From NCBI GenBank assembly GCA_004028795.1, contig SAIW01000007.1, positions 1 through 64,000 on the forward strand: a stretch of DNA of 64,000 nt. The letters run 5' to 3'. The translations under genes were made by a program, and so were the position numbers. Below are positions 47,127 to 56,435 of the stretch, piece after piece (positions within the stretch are counted from its first letter, which is position 1; each line of letters opens with the position of its first letter). The notes beneath the pieces are model-generated. The model was not told where the DNA came from and did not search any database. It was given only the letters and a program-made list of their open reading frames with translations. This DNA is from Chitinophagaceae bacterium. GTDB lineage: Bacteria; Bacteroidota; Bacteroidia; Chitinophagales; Chitinophagaceae.

Positions 47127-48548
47127 TTAATTCAAATCAAAAATTTTACCTGCGTTTAAAATATTATTCGGATCGAATGATTGTTTGATGGAACGCATCA
47201 ATCTTAAATTAGCTTCTTTAAAAACAATATCCATATATGGCTTTTGAATTAAGCCAATGCCATGTTCCCCACTAATAGTTCCGCCTAAACTTTTTACTAA
47301 GTTGAATAATGCTTTTAGTGCATTCGTCATTTCTTCATTACCGTGACTGTTTTTAATAGTCGGATGATTGATACGGATATGTAAATTACCATCACCTGCA
47401 TGACCATAACACACTGCATGAAAACCATATTGTTTACCTAATTCTTTAACACCTTTAATTAATTTAGGAAGCTCTGCTCTTGGTACAACAGTATCTTCTT
47501 CAATGGTATAACCGCTGCTTTTTACAGCTTCAGCAACACGCCTTCTTAACTTCCATAATTCAGCTTTTTGGTTCGCATCATCTGCAAAGAAAACTTCACC
47601 GGCATCGTATTGCATTAATAATTCACTAATGGCTTCCATTTCACTCATTAACACGTCTATATTGTTTCCATCAACTTCAATTACTAAATGTGCAGCAATA
47701 TCATCATTAACAGGTACTGCGTGGCTGTCAACCATCTTACTTACAATTTTCAAAGCATCTATTTCAACCAATTCTAATGCACTTGGCGTAAAACCTGCAC
47801 GGAATATAGCACTCACGGCTTCGCTGGCTTTTTCTAAGTTGGAGAACGGAACCAGCATTAATAAATCGTACTTAGGAAGCGGAATTAATTTCAACACAAT
47901 TTTTGTTACTATACCTAATGTGCCTTCACTTCCTACCACTAATTGAGTAAGATTGTAACCTGTAGAATTTTTTAATACGTTACTGCCTGTCCATATAATT
48001 TCACCGGTAGGTAATACCACTTCTAAGTTTAACACATAATCTTTAACAACACCGTATTTTACTGCTTTAGGGCCGCCGCTGTTTTCAGCAATATTGCCGC
48101 CAATAAAACAACTGCCTTTGCTGCTTGGGTCGGGCGGATAAAACAAGCCTCTTTCTTTAACTGAATTCTGCAAAACTTCTGTAATTACACCGGGTTCTGT
48201 AGTAACCTGCAAGTTGCGTTCATCTATTTCTAAAATTTTATTAAAACGTTCAGTGCTTAATAAAACACCGCCTAATTGCGGTAAAGCACCACCGCTTAAA
48301 CCTGTACCGCCACCACGTGGTGTAACCGGAATTTTATACTCATTGCAATATTTTAAAATAGCACTTACTTCCTCGGTAGTGCCGGGTTTTACAACTGCAT
48401 TCGGTAAAAATAAAAGATGTTCAGTTTCATCATGGCCATAATGATTTAGGGCTTCTTCATCTGCGAAAACATATTGTTCTCCCACAATCTGTTTTAATGT
48501 TTCCAAGTCTTTTAAGGTTAATACCTGTGGTGTGGCTATTGCCTTCAT
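47127..48548 (-). CDS. FAD-linked oxidase, GlcD/D-lactate dehydrogenase family
   Basis: The 473-aa protein has an FAD_binding_4 (PCMH) domain (VTPRGGGTGLSGGALPQLGG, PPDPSSKGSCFIGGNIAENSGGPKAVKYG in parts) and an FAD-oxidase C domain ending in GEHGIGLIQK and FDPNNILNAGKIFDLN. It is expected to oxidise a 2-hydroxy acid such as glycolate or D-lactate; the exact substrate is not readable. It is divergent from pckA and shares a regulatory region with it. Confidence 0.87.
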   Translation of the reverse strand: MKAIATPQVLTLKDLETLKQIVGEQYVFADEEALNHYGHDETEHLLFLPNAVVKPGTTEEVSAILKYCNEYKIPVTPRGGGTGLSGGALPQLGGVLLSTERFNKILEIDERNLQVTTEPGVITEVLQNSVKERGLFYPPDPSSKGSCFIGGNIAENSGGPKAVKYGVVKDYVLNLEVVLPTGEIIWTGSNVLKNSTGYNLTQLVVGSEGTLGIVTKIVLKLIPLPKYDLLMLVPFSNLEKASEAVSAIFRAGFTPSALELVEIDALKIVSKMVDSHAVPVNDDIAAHLVIEVDGNNIDVLMSEMEAISELLMQYDAGEVFFADDANQKAELWKLRRRVAEAVKSSGYTIEEDTVVPRAELPKLIKGVKELGKQYGFHAVCYGHAGDGNLHIRINHPTIKNSHGNEEMTNALKALFNLVKSLGGTISGEHGIGLIQKPYMDIVFKEANLRLMRSIKQSFDPNNILNAGKIFDLN

Positions 48549-48636
48549 TATTCAATTATATTTTAACGTAAAAGTAAAGGTTGAAGCGGAGAGATTAGCT
48601 GCCTTTTAAGATTAATTTAAAGATGTAAAACATACA

Positions 48637-48673
48637 CTAACGTTTGTTAGTTTCGTTTATGCCGCTACCTTTG
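48637..48673 (+). promoter_or_regulatory. pckA promoter with overlapping palindromic operator
   Basis: TTG (48644-48646) and TACCTTTG (48666-48673) are 19 nt apart, fitting the Bacteroidota consensus. The -33 box lies inside the palindrome ACTAAC-GTTT-GTTAGT (48637-48652). A related ACTAACTAACGATTG follows at about 48678-48692. TetR-family repressors bind sites of this kind, so repression is plausible, but no regulator is identified. Confidence 0.65.
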
Positions 48674-48698
48674 TAAACTAACTAACGATTGTAAGCAT

Positions 48699-50309
48699 AT
48701 GCCTAACACAACATTATTAATGCATCCTCCTGTTGAAAAACTGATTGAATTTGGCTTTCAAAAATTAAACGAAATTCATTATCAATTATCGCCTGAAGAT
48801 TTAGTAGCACAAAGTTTACAAAGAAAAGAAGGTGTTTTAAACGATACCGGAGCATTGTGTATCAAGACGGGAGAGTTTACAGGAAGAAGCCCGCAAGATA
48901 AGTTTACAGTTAAAGATGAAATAACTGCTAATACTGTTAACTGGAACAACTTCAATCTACCAATTGAAGAAAAATATTTTTTTCAATTAAAAGAAAAAAT
49001 GATTGCTTATTTAGGTAGTAAAAATGAGTTATGGGTAAGAGATGCGTATGCCTGTGCTGCTGAAAAATATCGGTTAAATATTCGCGTAATTAATGAACAA
49101 CCTTCAGGTAACTTGTTTGCATATAATATGTTTCTTCGTCCGCATGAAGAAGCGTTAGAAGATTTTAATGCAGATTGGCATATTATTCAGGCACCGGGCT
49201 TTAAAGCTAACCCTGCTGTAGATGGAACAAGGCAACACAATTTCGCCATTATATCCTTCAAACATAAAACAATATTGATTGGTGGAACAGGCTATACAGG
49301 TGAAATGAAGAAAGGCATTTTTACCGTGTTGAACTATTTGCTACCGCACGATAAAAATGTATTAAGCATGCATTGCAGTGCCAATATGGGCGAAGAAGGA
49401 GATGTAGCAGTATTTTTTGGGTTAAGCGGAACCGGTAAAACTACTTTAAGTGCAGACCCGAACAGAAAATTAATTGGTGATGATGAACATGGCTGGACCG
49501 ATACTGAAATCTTTAATTTTGAAGGAGGCTGTTATGCCAAGCTGATAGATTTAAGTGAAGAAAAAGAACCTGAAATTTATCATGCAATCCGCCCCGGAGC
49601 CTTGGTAGAAAATGTAGTCTTTTTTGATGGAGATAATGCAATTGATTTTACCAACAAAACCATTACTGAAAATACCAGAGTAAGTTATCCATTAGATTAT
49701 ATAAGTAATGCTTTAGAACCAAGCATTAGCAGCTTACCTAAAAATATTTTCTTTTTAACCTGCGATGCTTACGGGGTATTGCCTCCTATAAGTAAACTTA
49801 CACCGGGTCAGGCAATGTATCAATTTATAAGTGGTTACACTGCAAGAGTAGCAGGAACGGAAGCGGGTGTTACAGAGCCGAAAGCTACGTTCAGTGCATG
49901 TTTCGGGGCTCCCTTTCTTCCCTTGCACCCGGGTTATTATGCAAAAATGTTAGGAGAGAAGATGAAAGAAAATAACGTAAATGTCTGGATGATTAATACA
50001 GGCTGGAGCGGTGGTGGTTATGGTGTGGGTAAACGTATGAAGTTAAGTTATACAAGAGCCATGATAACTGCAGCATTAAACGGGGCATTAAATAATGTAG
50101 CCTATGAAGCACATCAGGTGTTTGGCATGATGATTCCTAAACAATGCCCTAATGTGCCTTTAAACATATTACACCCGAGATATACTTGGGCAGATAGACA
50201 AGATTATGACATGGCAGCTAAAAATTTAGCACATCAATTTGTAGAAAACTTTAAAAAATATGCCGGTGCGGTAGATGCCGAAATTTTGGCTGCTGCTCCC
50301 AAACTTTAA
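48699..50309 (+). CDS. pckA: Phosphoenolpyruvate carboxykinase (ATP)
   Basis: Converts oxaloacetate to PEP in gluconeogenesis. The 536-aa protein shows FTGRSPQDKFTV near the N-terminus, the P-loop GLSGTGKTTLSADPNRKLIGDD split in two, GGCYAKLIDLSEEKEPEIY in parts and a C-terminal GWSGGGYGVGKRM block. All nucleotide and metal motifs are present. Single gene; a strong promoter and palindrome lie upstream. Confidence 0.96.
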   Translation: MPNTTLLMHPPVEKLIEFGFQKLNEIHYQLSPEDLVAQSLQRKEGVLNDTGALCIKTGEFTGRSPQDKFTVKDEITANTVNWNNFNLPIEEKYFFQLKEKMIAYLGSKNELWVRDAYACAAEKYRLNIRVINEQPSGNLFAYNMFLRPHEEALEDFNADWHIIQAPGFKANPAVDGTRQHNFAIISFKHKTILIGGTGYTGEMKKGIFTVLNYLLPHDKNVLSMHCSANMGEEGDVAVFFGLSGTGKTTLSADPNRKLIGDDEHGWTDTEIFNFEGGCYAKLIDLSEEKEPEIYHAIRPGALVENVVFFDGDNAIDFTNKTITENTRVSYPLDYISNALEPSISSLPKNIFFLTCDAYGVLPPISKLTPGQAMYQFISGYTARVAGTEAGVTEPKATFSACFGAPFLPLHPGYYAKMLGEKMKENNVNVWMINTGWSGGGYGVGKRMKLSYTRAMITAALNGALNNVAYEAHQVFGMMIPKQCPNVPLNILHPRYTWADRQDYDMAAKNLAHQFVENFKKYAGAVDAEILAAAPKL

Positions 50310-50358
50310 GAACCGATTTGGTTGATGCTTTGATTGGTAAGGTTGTTATTAAAATGAG

Positions 50359-50382
50359 AAACCCCACAGAAATGCGGGGTTT
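50359..50382 (+). terminator. Weak terminator after pckA
   Basis: AAACCCC (50359-50365) pairs with GGGGTTT (50376-50382) around a 10-nt loop, followed by GATCTTTTTG. The T tract is offset, so strength is uncertain. Confidence 0.5.
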
Positions 50383-50539
50383 GATCTTTTTGTTAATACT
50401 CAATTAGTTTTCAAGGACAATACAAATTTGTAACAAAACCATTTACAAAAATCACGGGCAAGCCCTCTATTTTTAAATGTGTATTTTCCATATAACTGTG
50501 TAAATTATATTGCATGCTAATCTCACACCCTCGAGGCAT

Positions 50540-51250
50540 ATGATTTCAGTTGTAGTAGTAGACGATAAGGAAAAGCACAGGAAAACTAATATAGATGTTA
50601 TTAGCTCTCTTAAAGGCTTTGAACATATTGAAAGTTTTGATGATGGGTATAAACTCATTGATTTTTGCTATAAATGCAAAGACCTGCCTGATATTATATT
50701 GATGGATGTTGAAATGAAAAAAATGGATGGCGTTACTGCATCAGACTATGTGAATGAATATTTTCCGGGAATAAAAATAATTGCAGTTTCAAGTCATGGG
50801 GAGGAAGCTGTTATTCAGGATATGCTTGCATGTGGCTGTGTAGGCTACGTATTCAGGCATAGTTTATTCGGAAAGGGCAAATCTTTTGAAGTAATATTAA
50901 AAACAGCATTGGTGCAGGTGGCTGCCAATAAAATATATATTGATGAACGTATTAATTATCAAGGACCTGGAAGAGATGAACTAATGCTTAAAAGAAGAGA
51001 AGAAAAAAAGTTAATTGAGCGTTTTGATTTCAGTAGAATTGAAAAGGAAATTATTGCATTAAATGCGGGTAATTTAAGTTACAGAGAAATGGGTGCTATT
51101 TTATCTCAATCTCCCAGAACCTTAGAAAATAAAGTAAATGAGTTGACTAAAAGATTAGATATCCCCGATGGTAAAGAGGGGCTTAAAATGTTTTCATTAA
51201 GAAACCTTTTAATAAAACTGGCAAGGTTTACGCAAACTCCTAAAGACTAA
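50540..51250 (+). CDS. Response regulator with helix-turn-helix output
   Basis: The start at ATG 50540 gives 236 aa. The receiver domain (1-120) shows the acidic pair VVVVDDKEK, the phospho-accepting Asp in IILMDVEMKKMDG and the Ser switch in IIAVSSHGEE. The C-terminal part (IEKEIIALNAGNLSYREMGAILSQSPRTLENKVNELT, in parts) is a LuxR-like HTH. No histidine kinase lies in the window, so it is an orphan here. An in-frame extension back to 50510 begins at TTG and lacks conservation. Confidence 0.85.
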   Translation: MISVVVVDDKEKHRKTNIDVISSLKGFEHIESFDDGYKLIDFCYKCKDLPDIILMDVEMKKMDGVTASDYVNEYFPGIKIIAVSSHGEEAVIQDMLACGCVGYVFRHSLFGKGKSFEVILKTALVQVAANKIYIDERINYQGPGRDELMLKRREEKKLIERFDFSRIEKEIIALNAGNLSYREMGAILSQSPRTLENKVNELTKRLDIPDGKEGLKMFSLRNLLIKLARFTQTPKD

Positions 51251-51252
51251 GC

Positions 51253-51822
51253 TCAGCTTAACCTTTTCATTAATTGGTCATCAATTTTTTTAAACAGATG
51301 ATACGGTTTGTAAGTTCTCCATTCACTTATTTCCATTAATTCAATTAAGTAATGCAGTTTTTTCTTTTTAAAATCGTACTGTGTCTGTTCAGGCATATTT
51401 AAAGCAACAACCCAACCGTTGTTATCAGTTGTTTCTTCATACCATTCTTCATAATATTCTTTATCGCTGCTGTGAAAGTTTAAAACATTTTCTGTAATAA
51501 GAATAAACTTGCTGATACCGTGTTCTTCAAATTTATCAATTACTTCACGCTTTAAATACATAATATCATTCTCTATAGCATCATTCCATTCTCCGATTAA
51601 TTCAATAATGCAAAAGTGTAATTCATAGTCTGTATAAATTACTTTTAAGTATAATGTTTTACTGCCGAACTCATCCCACTGAGGGTGTATATAATAGTTA
51701 TAAATTGTTTGTGAAAACTCAAACTCACTGTATTCTCTTCCGTAAAAGGGAGATAATTTGTCTTCTTCTGAAATATAAATATGACGCCAATTATAGAAGG
51801 GCTCTATCTCATGCATGGCCAT
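51253..51822 (-). CDS. Uncharacterised cytoplasmic protein next to murQ
   Basis: I do not recognise this family. The 189-aa protein is rich in Tyr, Trp, Glu and Asp (EYYEEWYEETTDNNGWVV), has no signal peptide or membrane segment, and has a predicted mixed alpha/beta pattern. Its start lies 14 nt inside the end of murQ, so the two are probably translated in coupling. It closes the murK-like/murQ operon. A role connected with cell-wall recycling is possible only by position. Confidence 0.7.
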   Translation of the reverse strand: MAMHEIEPFYNWRHIYISEEDKLSPFYGREYSEFEFSQTIYNYYIHPQWDEFGSKTLYLKVIYTDYELHFCIIELIGEWNDAIENDIMYLKREVIDKFEEHGISKFILITENVLNFHSSDKEYYEEWYEETTDNNGWVVALNMPEQTQYDFKKKKLHYLIELMEISEWRTYKPYHLFKKIDDQLMKRLS

Positions 51823-52639
51823 TCAGTTTAACCGCATCAACAGCTTTCTTTACGCTGCCGTGTTTTACCAATAAATCTTTTGCAGTCTCATAATTATTCA
51901 ACTGCAATTTTTCCATTACCATTTTTACGCCTCTGTCAACCAATTTAATATTAGTTAACTGCATGTTCACCATTTTGTTATCATCTACACGCCCTAATTG
52001 AATCATTGCAGAAGTACTCAACATGTTTAAAACCAATTTTTGTGCAGTACCGCTTTTCATTCTTGTACTTCCTGTAACAAATTCGGGTCCTACAATAACT
52101 TCAACAGGATAATCTGCTGCATGGCTAACAGGAGAATCAGGATTGCATGAAATACTACCTGTTGTGATGCCTCTTTTTCTGCATTCTTCTAAAGCACCGA
52201 TAACATAGGGCGTAGTACCACTTGCAGCAACACCCACAACAACATCTTTATCGCTTACAAAATGTTTCTGTAAATCTGCCCAACCCTGTTCTTTATTATC
52301 CTCAGCAAATTCTACTGCCTGTGTAATTGCTTTTTCGCCACCTGCTATAATGCCGATTACCAAACCATAAGGCACACCATAAGTAGGAGGGCATTCACTT
52401 GCATCAACAATGGCTAATCTTCCGCTGGTACCTGCACCAATGTAAAACAGTCTTCCGCCTGCCAACATTTTATCGCTTATTGCAGATGCCAATTTTTCAA
52501 TTTGCGGTATTGCTTTTTCTACGGCAGCAGGTACTAACTTATCTTCTTTATTAATATTTATTAAAATTTCTTCAACACTCATTTTTTCTAAGTGTCTGTA
52601 GTTTGATGGCTGTTCTGTAACTCTTATAATTTTTTCCAT
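51809..52639 (-). CDS. murQ: N-acetylmuramic acid 6-phosphate etherase
   Basis: Cleaves the lactyl ether of MurNAc-6-P to give GlcNAc-6-P and D-lactate in cell-wall recycling. The 276-aa protein has the SIS-fold signature GGRLFYIGAGTSGRLAIVDA with ECPPTYG, VAASGTTPYVIGALEECRKRG (in parts) and GPEFVTGSTRMKSGTAQK. Slightly shorter than typical (about 300 aa) at the C-terminus. It follows the sugar kinase by 6 nt and overlaps the unknown gene downstream. Confidence 0.95.
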   Translation of the reverse strand: MEKIIRVTEQPSNYRHLEKMSVEEILININKEDKLVPAAVEKAIPQIEKLASAISDKMLAGGRLFYIGAGTSGRLAIVDASECPPTYGVPYGLVIGIIAGGEKAITQAVEFAEDNKEQGWADLQKHFVSDKDVVVGVAASGTTPYVIGALEECRKRGITTGSISCNPDSPVSHAADYPVEVIVGPEFVTGSTRMKSGTAQKLVLNMLSTSAMIQLGRVDDNKMVNMQLTNIKLVDRGVKMVMEKLQLNNYETAKDLLVKHGSVKKAVDAVKLNGHA

Positions 52640-52645
52640 GCTATA

Positions 52646-53485
52646 TTATGAATGATATTTTATTAAGCCATCCATTGGCTTTTGCAATATTGTTCCTAAT
52701 TCAAATTCGTAACTGTGGCAAAGGTCTTTCAATACATCTTTAAAACCAAATGCAACACTGCCTATAAAATTGATTGGTAATAACCAGCTTTCTCTGTATT
52801 TACATAAATGTGTAAAGAAAAAATCATTAAGGCCATCTTCAATAATATTTTCAATCATAAAGTGGCCGCGGTTTTCAGCCAGAAAAATAGCGAATGATGC
52901 TAAGTATCTGTTGGCTAAAGGTTGCTTATAAACATGCTCTAAAATTTCAATAGAAGTGGTATTAAATTTCTTTTCGAACCTGTTATTTAAATCCTCATCA
53001 AAAGTGTTGTATAAATAGTATTGAACTACTTTCTTACCAAGATAAGCACCGCTTCCTTCATCTCCCAAAACATATCCAATACCAGGACTATTACTAACAA
53101 TCTTTTTACCGTTATAATAACATGAGTTAGAACCCGTGCCTAAAATACAGGCAATCCCTTTTTGCTTACCGCATAATGCCCTTGCAGCGGCCAGTAAATC
53201 TGTATTTGTTTCAATAATTGCTTCAGGAAATAATTTTTTTAAAGCAGCTTTTATAATTTTTATGTTATTGGCATTACTTAAACCCGTGCCGTAATAATGT
53301 ACTTCTTGTATAAAAACATCTTTACCCAGTTTAGGTAATAATTCTTTTTGTAACAGCTCAATAATTTCTGCACTATTAAGAAAATACGGGCTGATGCCTT
53401 GTGTAGCAATTCTTTTCTTCTTTCCATTACTAAGCAGGCTCCATTCACATTTGGTGGCTCCGCTGTCTGCAATCAGTTTCATCAT
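52646..53485 (-). CDS. BadF/BadG-type sugar kinase (GlcNAc/MurNAc kinase-like)
   Basis: The 279-aa ASKHA ATPase has phosphate 1 motif LIADSGATKCEWSLL, phosphate 2 LGTGSNSCYYNGKK and GIGYVLGDEGSGAYLGKKVV. Family members phosphorylate N-acetylglucosamine or related amino sugars. The operon with murQ suggests MurNAc or GlcNAc as substrate; the activity is inferred. MM at the N-terminus leaves two possible start codons, of which the first is annotated. Confidence 0.85.
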   Translation of the reverse strand: MMKLIADSGATKCEWSLLSNGKKKRIATQGISPYFLNSAEIIELLQKELLPKLGKDVFIQEVHYYGTGLSNANNIKIIKAALKKLFPEAIIETNTDLLAAARALCGKQKGIACILGTGSNSCYYNGKKIVSNSPGIGYVLGDEGSGAYLGKKVVQYYLYNTFDEDLNNRFEKKFNTTSIEILEHVYKQPLANRYLASFAIFLAENRGHFMIENIIEDGLNDFFFTHLCKYRESWLLPINFIGSVAFGFKDVLKDLCHSYEFELGTILQKPMDGLIKYHS

Positions 53486-53609
53486 TAATAAATTTTATAA
53501 TCTGCTGTTATTTTACCTTTTATCAAAACACTTAAACAAAAAAGTATAGCTTAAACTATATTGTTGATATTTGCGTTTCACGAATTAAGGTACAAAGTAG
53601 GTAAATAAC

Positions 53610-55184
53610 ATGGGAAGTAAAAAATTACAGATTGCATTGCCGGTTTTATTTGCGTTGGTAATGATAGCAGGAATGCTAATAGGTTATAAATTAAAAGAAG
53701 AAACAGGTGGTAATGGTTTTTTTAAAGCTAATAAAAGAAATACGGTACAGGAAGTATTGGATTTAGTAAAAAGTAAATACACCGATGCTGTAAATTTTGA
53801 TACATTAAATGCAACAGCTATTGATGCAGTATTAGAACAGTTAGACCCTCACTCGGCTTATATTCCACCGGTAGATGTGGCTATTTCTAATGAAGATTTA
53901 GCTGCCAATTTTGAAGGCATTGGTGTTGAGTATCAAATTATAAATGATACAGTAAGTATTACAAGAGTTATTGCCGGAGGCCCGTCTGAAAAAGCAGGCT
54001 TACAAATCGGTGATCAATTAATTGCTACTGCCGATACCAATCAATTAACAGGAAAAAGGTTAAGGTGGAATGAATTAAGAAGATACTTAAGAGGCCCGGT
54101 TGGCTCGCAGGTAAAAGTTACACTTGTAAGAGATAATCAAATTAAAAAAATAATAATTACCAGAGGAAGTATTCCTGTGCATACTGTTGATGCTGCTTAT
54201 ATGATTGACAGTTCCATTGCTTATGTACACCTTGTAAAATTTGCAGACAGAACTTATGAAGAGTTTATGCAAAGCTTAGAGAAATTGCAGGCAAACGGAA
54301 TGAAGAAATTAATTCTTGATTTGCGGGGAAATGGTGGTGGTCTCTTGCAACAGGCAGTAAATATTGCAGATGAGTTTTTAGATGAAGACAAATTAATTGT
54401 TTATACAGAAGGTTTGCATAGCGATAAGGCTGAATACAGATGCCGTAAAGAAGGTTTGTTTGAAAAAAATAAAATGGTTGTTTTAATTGATGAATTATCA
54501 GCTTCTGCAAGCGAAGTATTAAGCGGTGCTTTACAGGACTGGGACAGGGCAACTATTATTGGCAGAAGAAGTTTTGGTAAAGGGTTGGTGCAACAACAAT
54601 TTCCTTTAAGTAATGGTGGTGCGGTAAGATTAACTGTTGCTAAATATTTTACTCCTTTGGGCAGAAATATTCAAAAGCCATACAATAAAAAGAAAGATGA
54701 TTATGCAATGGAAATTATTAATCGTTTTCACGACATTGAAATTGATAAACCTGATACTGCACAACCTAAAGGGCCTGCTTATAAAACACCTGCCGGGCAT
54801 ACAGTTTATGGCGGTGGCGGTATAACACCGGATATTATGGTTCCGTTTGATACAATTGTTTATCCCGCTGCTTTTTTTAAACCATCTTTTAAAAATGCAT
54901 GTGCAGTTTTTTCAATCAAATGGTATAAAAAAAATAAAAATTATCTGGCAGCAACTTCTATAAAAGAATTTAACAGTCAATACAATTTTTCAGATAACGA
55001 TTGGAAAGAACTGGAAGCTATGATTGCATCCCCTGATATCAATTTAAAAAACATAAACAGGCAGTCTTTAACTAATTTATTAAAATCAATGATCGGCGAA
55101 TTAAACTGGGGAATGGAAGCCTATTACCTTATAAAAAACAATGAGGATAATGTGATAATAAAAGCAGTAAGTATTTTAAAATAA
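53610..55184 (+). CDS. S41 (C-terminal processing) peptidase
   Basis: The 524-aa protein has an N-terminal membrane anchor (residues 7-26), a PDZ domain (about 95-180, FEGIGVEYQIINDTVSITRV) and the S41 catalytic domain with the Ser in DELSASASEVLSGALQDW and the Lys in GRRSFGKGLVQQQF. A C-terminal extension of about 130 residues (after PDIMVPFDTIVYP) is helical. Probably periplasmic quality control or processing. Divergent from the sugar kinase. Confidence 0.92.
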   Translation: MGSKKLQIALPVLFALVMIAGMLIGYKLKEETGGNGFFKANKRNTVQEVLDLVKSKYTDAVNFDTLNATAIDAVLEQLDPHSAYIPPVDVAISNEDLAANFEGIGVEYQIINDTVSITRVIAGGPSEKAGLQIGDQLIATADTNQLTGKRLRWNELRRYLRGPVGSQVKVTLVRDNQIKKIIITRGSIPVHTVDAAYMIDSSIAYVHLVKFADRTYEEFMQSLEKLQANGMKKLILDLRGNGGGLLQQAVNIADEFLDEDKLIVYTEGLHSDKAEYRCRKEGLFEKNKMVVLIDELSASASEVLSGALQDWDRATIIGRRSFGKGLVQQQFPLSNGGAVRLTVAKYFTPLGRNIQKPYNKKKDDYAMEIINRFHDIEIDKPDTAQPKGPAYKTPAGHTVYGGGGITPDIMVPFDTIVYPAAFFKPSFKNACAVFSIKWYKKNKNYLAATSIKEFNSQYNFSDNDWKELEAMIASPDINLKNINRQSLTNLLKSMIGELNWGMEAYYLIKNNEDNVIIKAVSILK

Positions 55185-55219
55185 TATGTATTTTCGTATA
55201 CAACCCAACTGTGAACAAA

Positions 55220-55444
55220 ATGGAAATGGTATATCTGTTGAAACGTAACAAAATTATCACAGGCCCTTACAGCGTAGAAACTTTAAAACGTCGCGGCGTT
55301 AAAAGTACAGACATGGCTTGGTTTAAAGGCTTACCGGATTGGACACCTGTTACACAAATAGACTTTTTGGTTGATGTGCCTGTTATAATGCCCAACAATA
55401 CCGCTAAATCTCTTATTAAAAGAGTTTTTTCTTTTCTTAAATAA
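55220..55444 (+). CDS. GYF_2 domain small protein (DUF4339)
   Basis: The start at ATG 55220 gives 74 aa. The GYF_2 pattern is clear: YLLKRNKIITGPYSVETLKR and MAWFKGLPDWTPVTQI, normally a protein-interaction module. A short basic tail (KSLIKRVFSFLK) follows. No membrane segment. The GTG at 55211 or ATG at 55226 are alternative starts. Function unknown. Confidence 0.75.
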   Translation: MEMVYLLKRNKIITGPYSVETLKRRGVKSTDMAWFKGLPDWTPVTQIDFLVDVPVIMPNNTAKSLIKRVFSFLK

Positions 55445-55477
55445 CACCTTCAGTTTTTTCTGCTCCTTTAATTATTA

Positions 55478-55502
55478 TTGTGTTTCTTTATGGCAAACAC
55501 AA
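55478..55502 (+). promoter_or_regulatory. Inverted repeat in front of the hydroxyproline operon
   Basis: TTGTGTTT (55478-55485) and AAACACAA (55495-55502) form a perfect 8-bp inverted repeat with a 9-nt gap, ending 6 nt before the first start codon. It could be an operator for a catabolic regulator or a hairpin at the ribosome entry; no regulator gene is adjacent. Confidence 0.5.
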
Positions 55503-55508
55503 TCAGAT

Positions 55509-56429
55509 ATGTCATTTACATGGAAAGGAGTTTTTCCTGCACTTACTACAAAATTTACTGATAAAGACCAGTTAGACCTGCCATTGTTTGAAAAAAACTT
55601 ACAGGCACAATTGGCTGCCGGTATTGATGGCATTATATTAGGCGGTTCTTTAGGAGAAGCAAGTGTATTAACTCATGCCGAAAAAGAAAACTTGGTAAGG
55701 TTTGCTATTGAAAAAATTGATGGTAAAATTCCGGTGATTTTAAATATTGCAGAAGGCTCTACGAAAGTTGCCGTACAGTTGGCTGAGAATGCCAAAAAAT
55801 GGGGAGCAGAAGGTCTTATGTTATTACCGCCGATGCGTTATAAAAGTGATCACAGAGAAACAGTTACCTATTTTCAAACTGTTGCTGCATCCACAGATTT
55901 ACCAATCATGATTTATAACAACCCTGTTGATTATAAGATTGATGTAACCATTGAAATGTTTGCTGAATTAGTTTCCTATAAAAATATCAATGCCATAAAA
56001 GAATCAACAAGAGAAGTTACCAATGTTACAAAGCTCATTAATGCTTTCGGCGACAGATTTAAAATTTTATGCGGTGTAGATACTTTGGCAATGGAAGAAA
56101 TGGTGATGGGTGCAGATGGTTGGGTAGCAGGTTTGGTTTGTGCTTTTCCTGCTGAAACAGTTGCTATTTACAGATTGGTTAAAGTGGGCAGATATGAGGA
56201 AGCAAGAAAAATTCACAGATGGTTTTTGCCATTGCTTGAGTTGGATTTACATTCAAAATTAGTGCAATATATAAAACTGGCAGAAAGCAAAACAGGTATC
56301 GGTAGCGAAAATGTTCGTGCCCCCCGTTTAACATTGGTTGGTGAAGAAAGAGAACGTATTCTTAAAATTATTGAAGATGGTATTGCAACAAGGCCTGTAT
56401 TACCTGATTATCTTTCTATTCAATTGTAA
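55509..56429 (+). CDS. DHDPS/NAL-family lyase, probable 1-pyrroline-4-hydroxy-2-carboxylate deaminase
   Basis: The 306-aa TIM-barrel aldolase-type protein has the Schiff-base Lys in NINAIKESTREVTNV, the catalytic Tyr in IMIYNNPVDYKID and the substrate loop GGSLGEASVLTHAEK. DapA, NanA and pyrroline-hydroxycarboxylate deaminase share this fold. The neighbouring hydroxyproline epimerase and D-amino-acid-type dehydrogenase make the deaminase the best call. A true DapA role is possible but less likely in this context. First gene of the operon. Confidence 0.8.
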   Translation: MSFTWKGVFPALTTKFTDKDQLDLPLFEKNLQAQLAAGIDGIILGGSLGEASVLTHAEKENLVRFAIEKIDGKIPVILNIAEGSTKVAVQLAENAKKWGAEGLMLLPPMRYKSDHRETVTYFQTVAASTDLPIMIYNNPVDYKIDVTIEMFAELVSYKNINAIKESTREVTNVTKLINAFGDRFKILCGVDTLAMEEMVMGADGWVAGLVCAFPAETVAIYRLVKVGRYEEARKIHRWFLPLLELDLHSKLVQYIKLAESKTGIGSENVRAPRLTLVGEERERILKIIEDGIATRPVLPDYLSIQL

Positions 56430-56435
56430 TTTTTA

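Noticed and set aside
55509-56429. True dihydrodipicolinate synthase (lysine pathway)
   Set aside because: The family allows it, but the operon with hydroxyproline epimerase and a D-amino-acid-type dehydrogenase favours the pyrroline-hydroxycarboxylate deaminase role.
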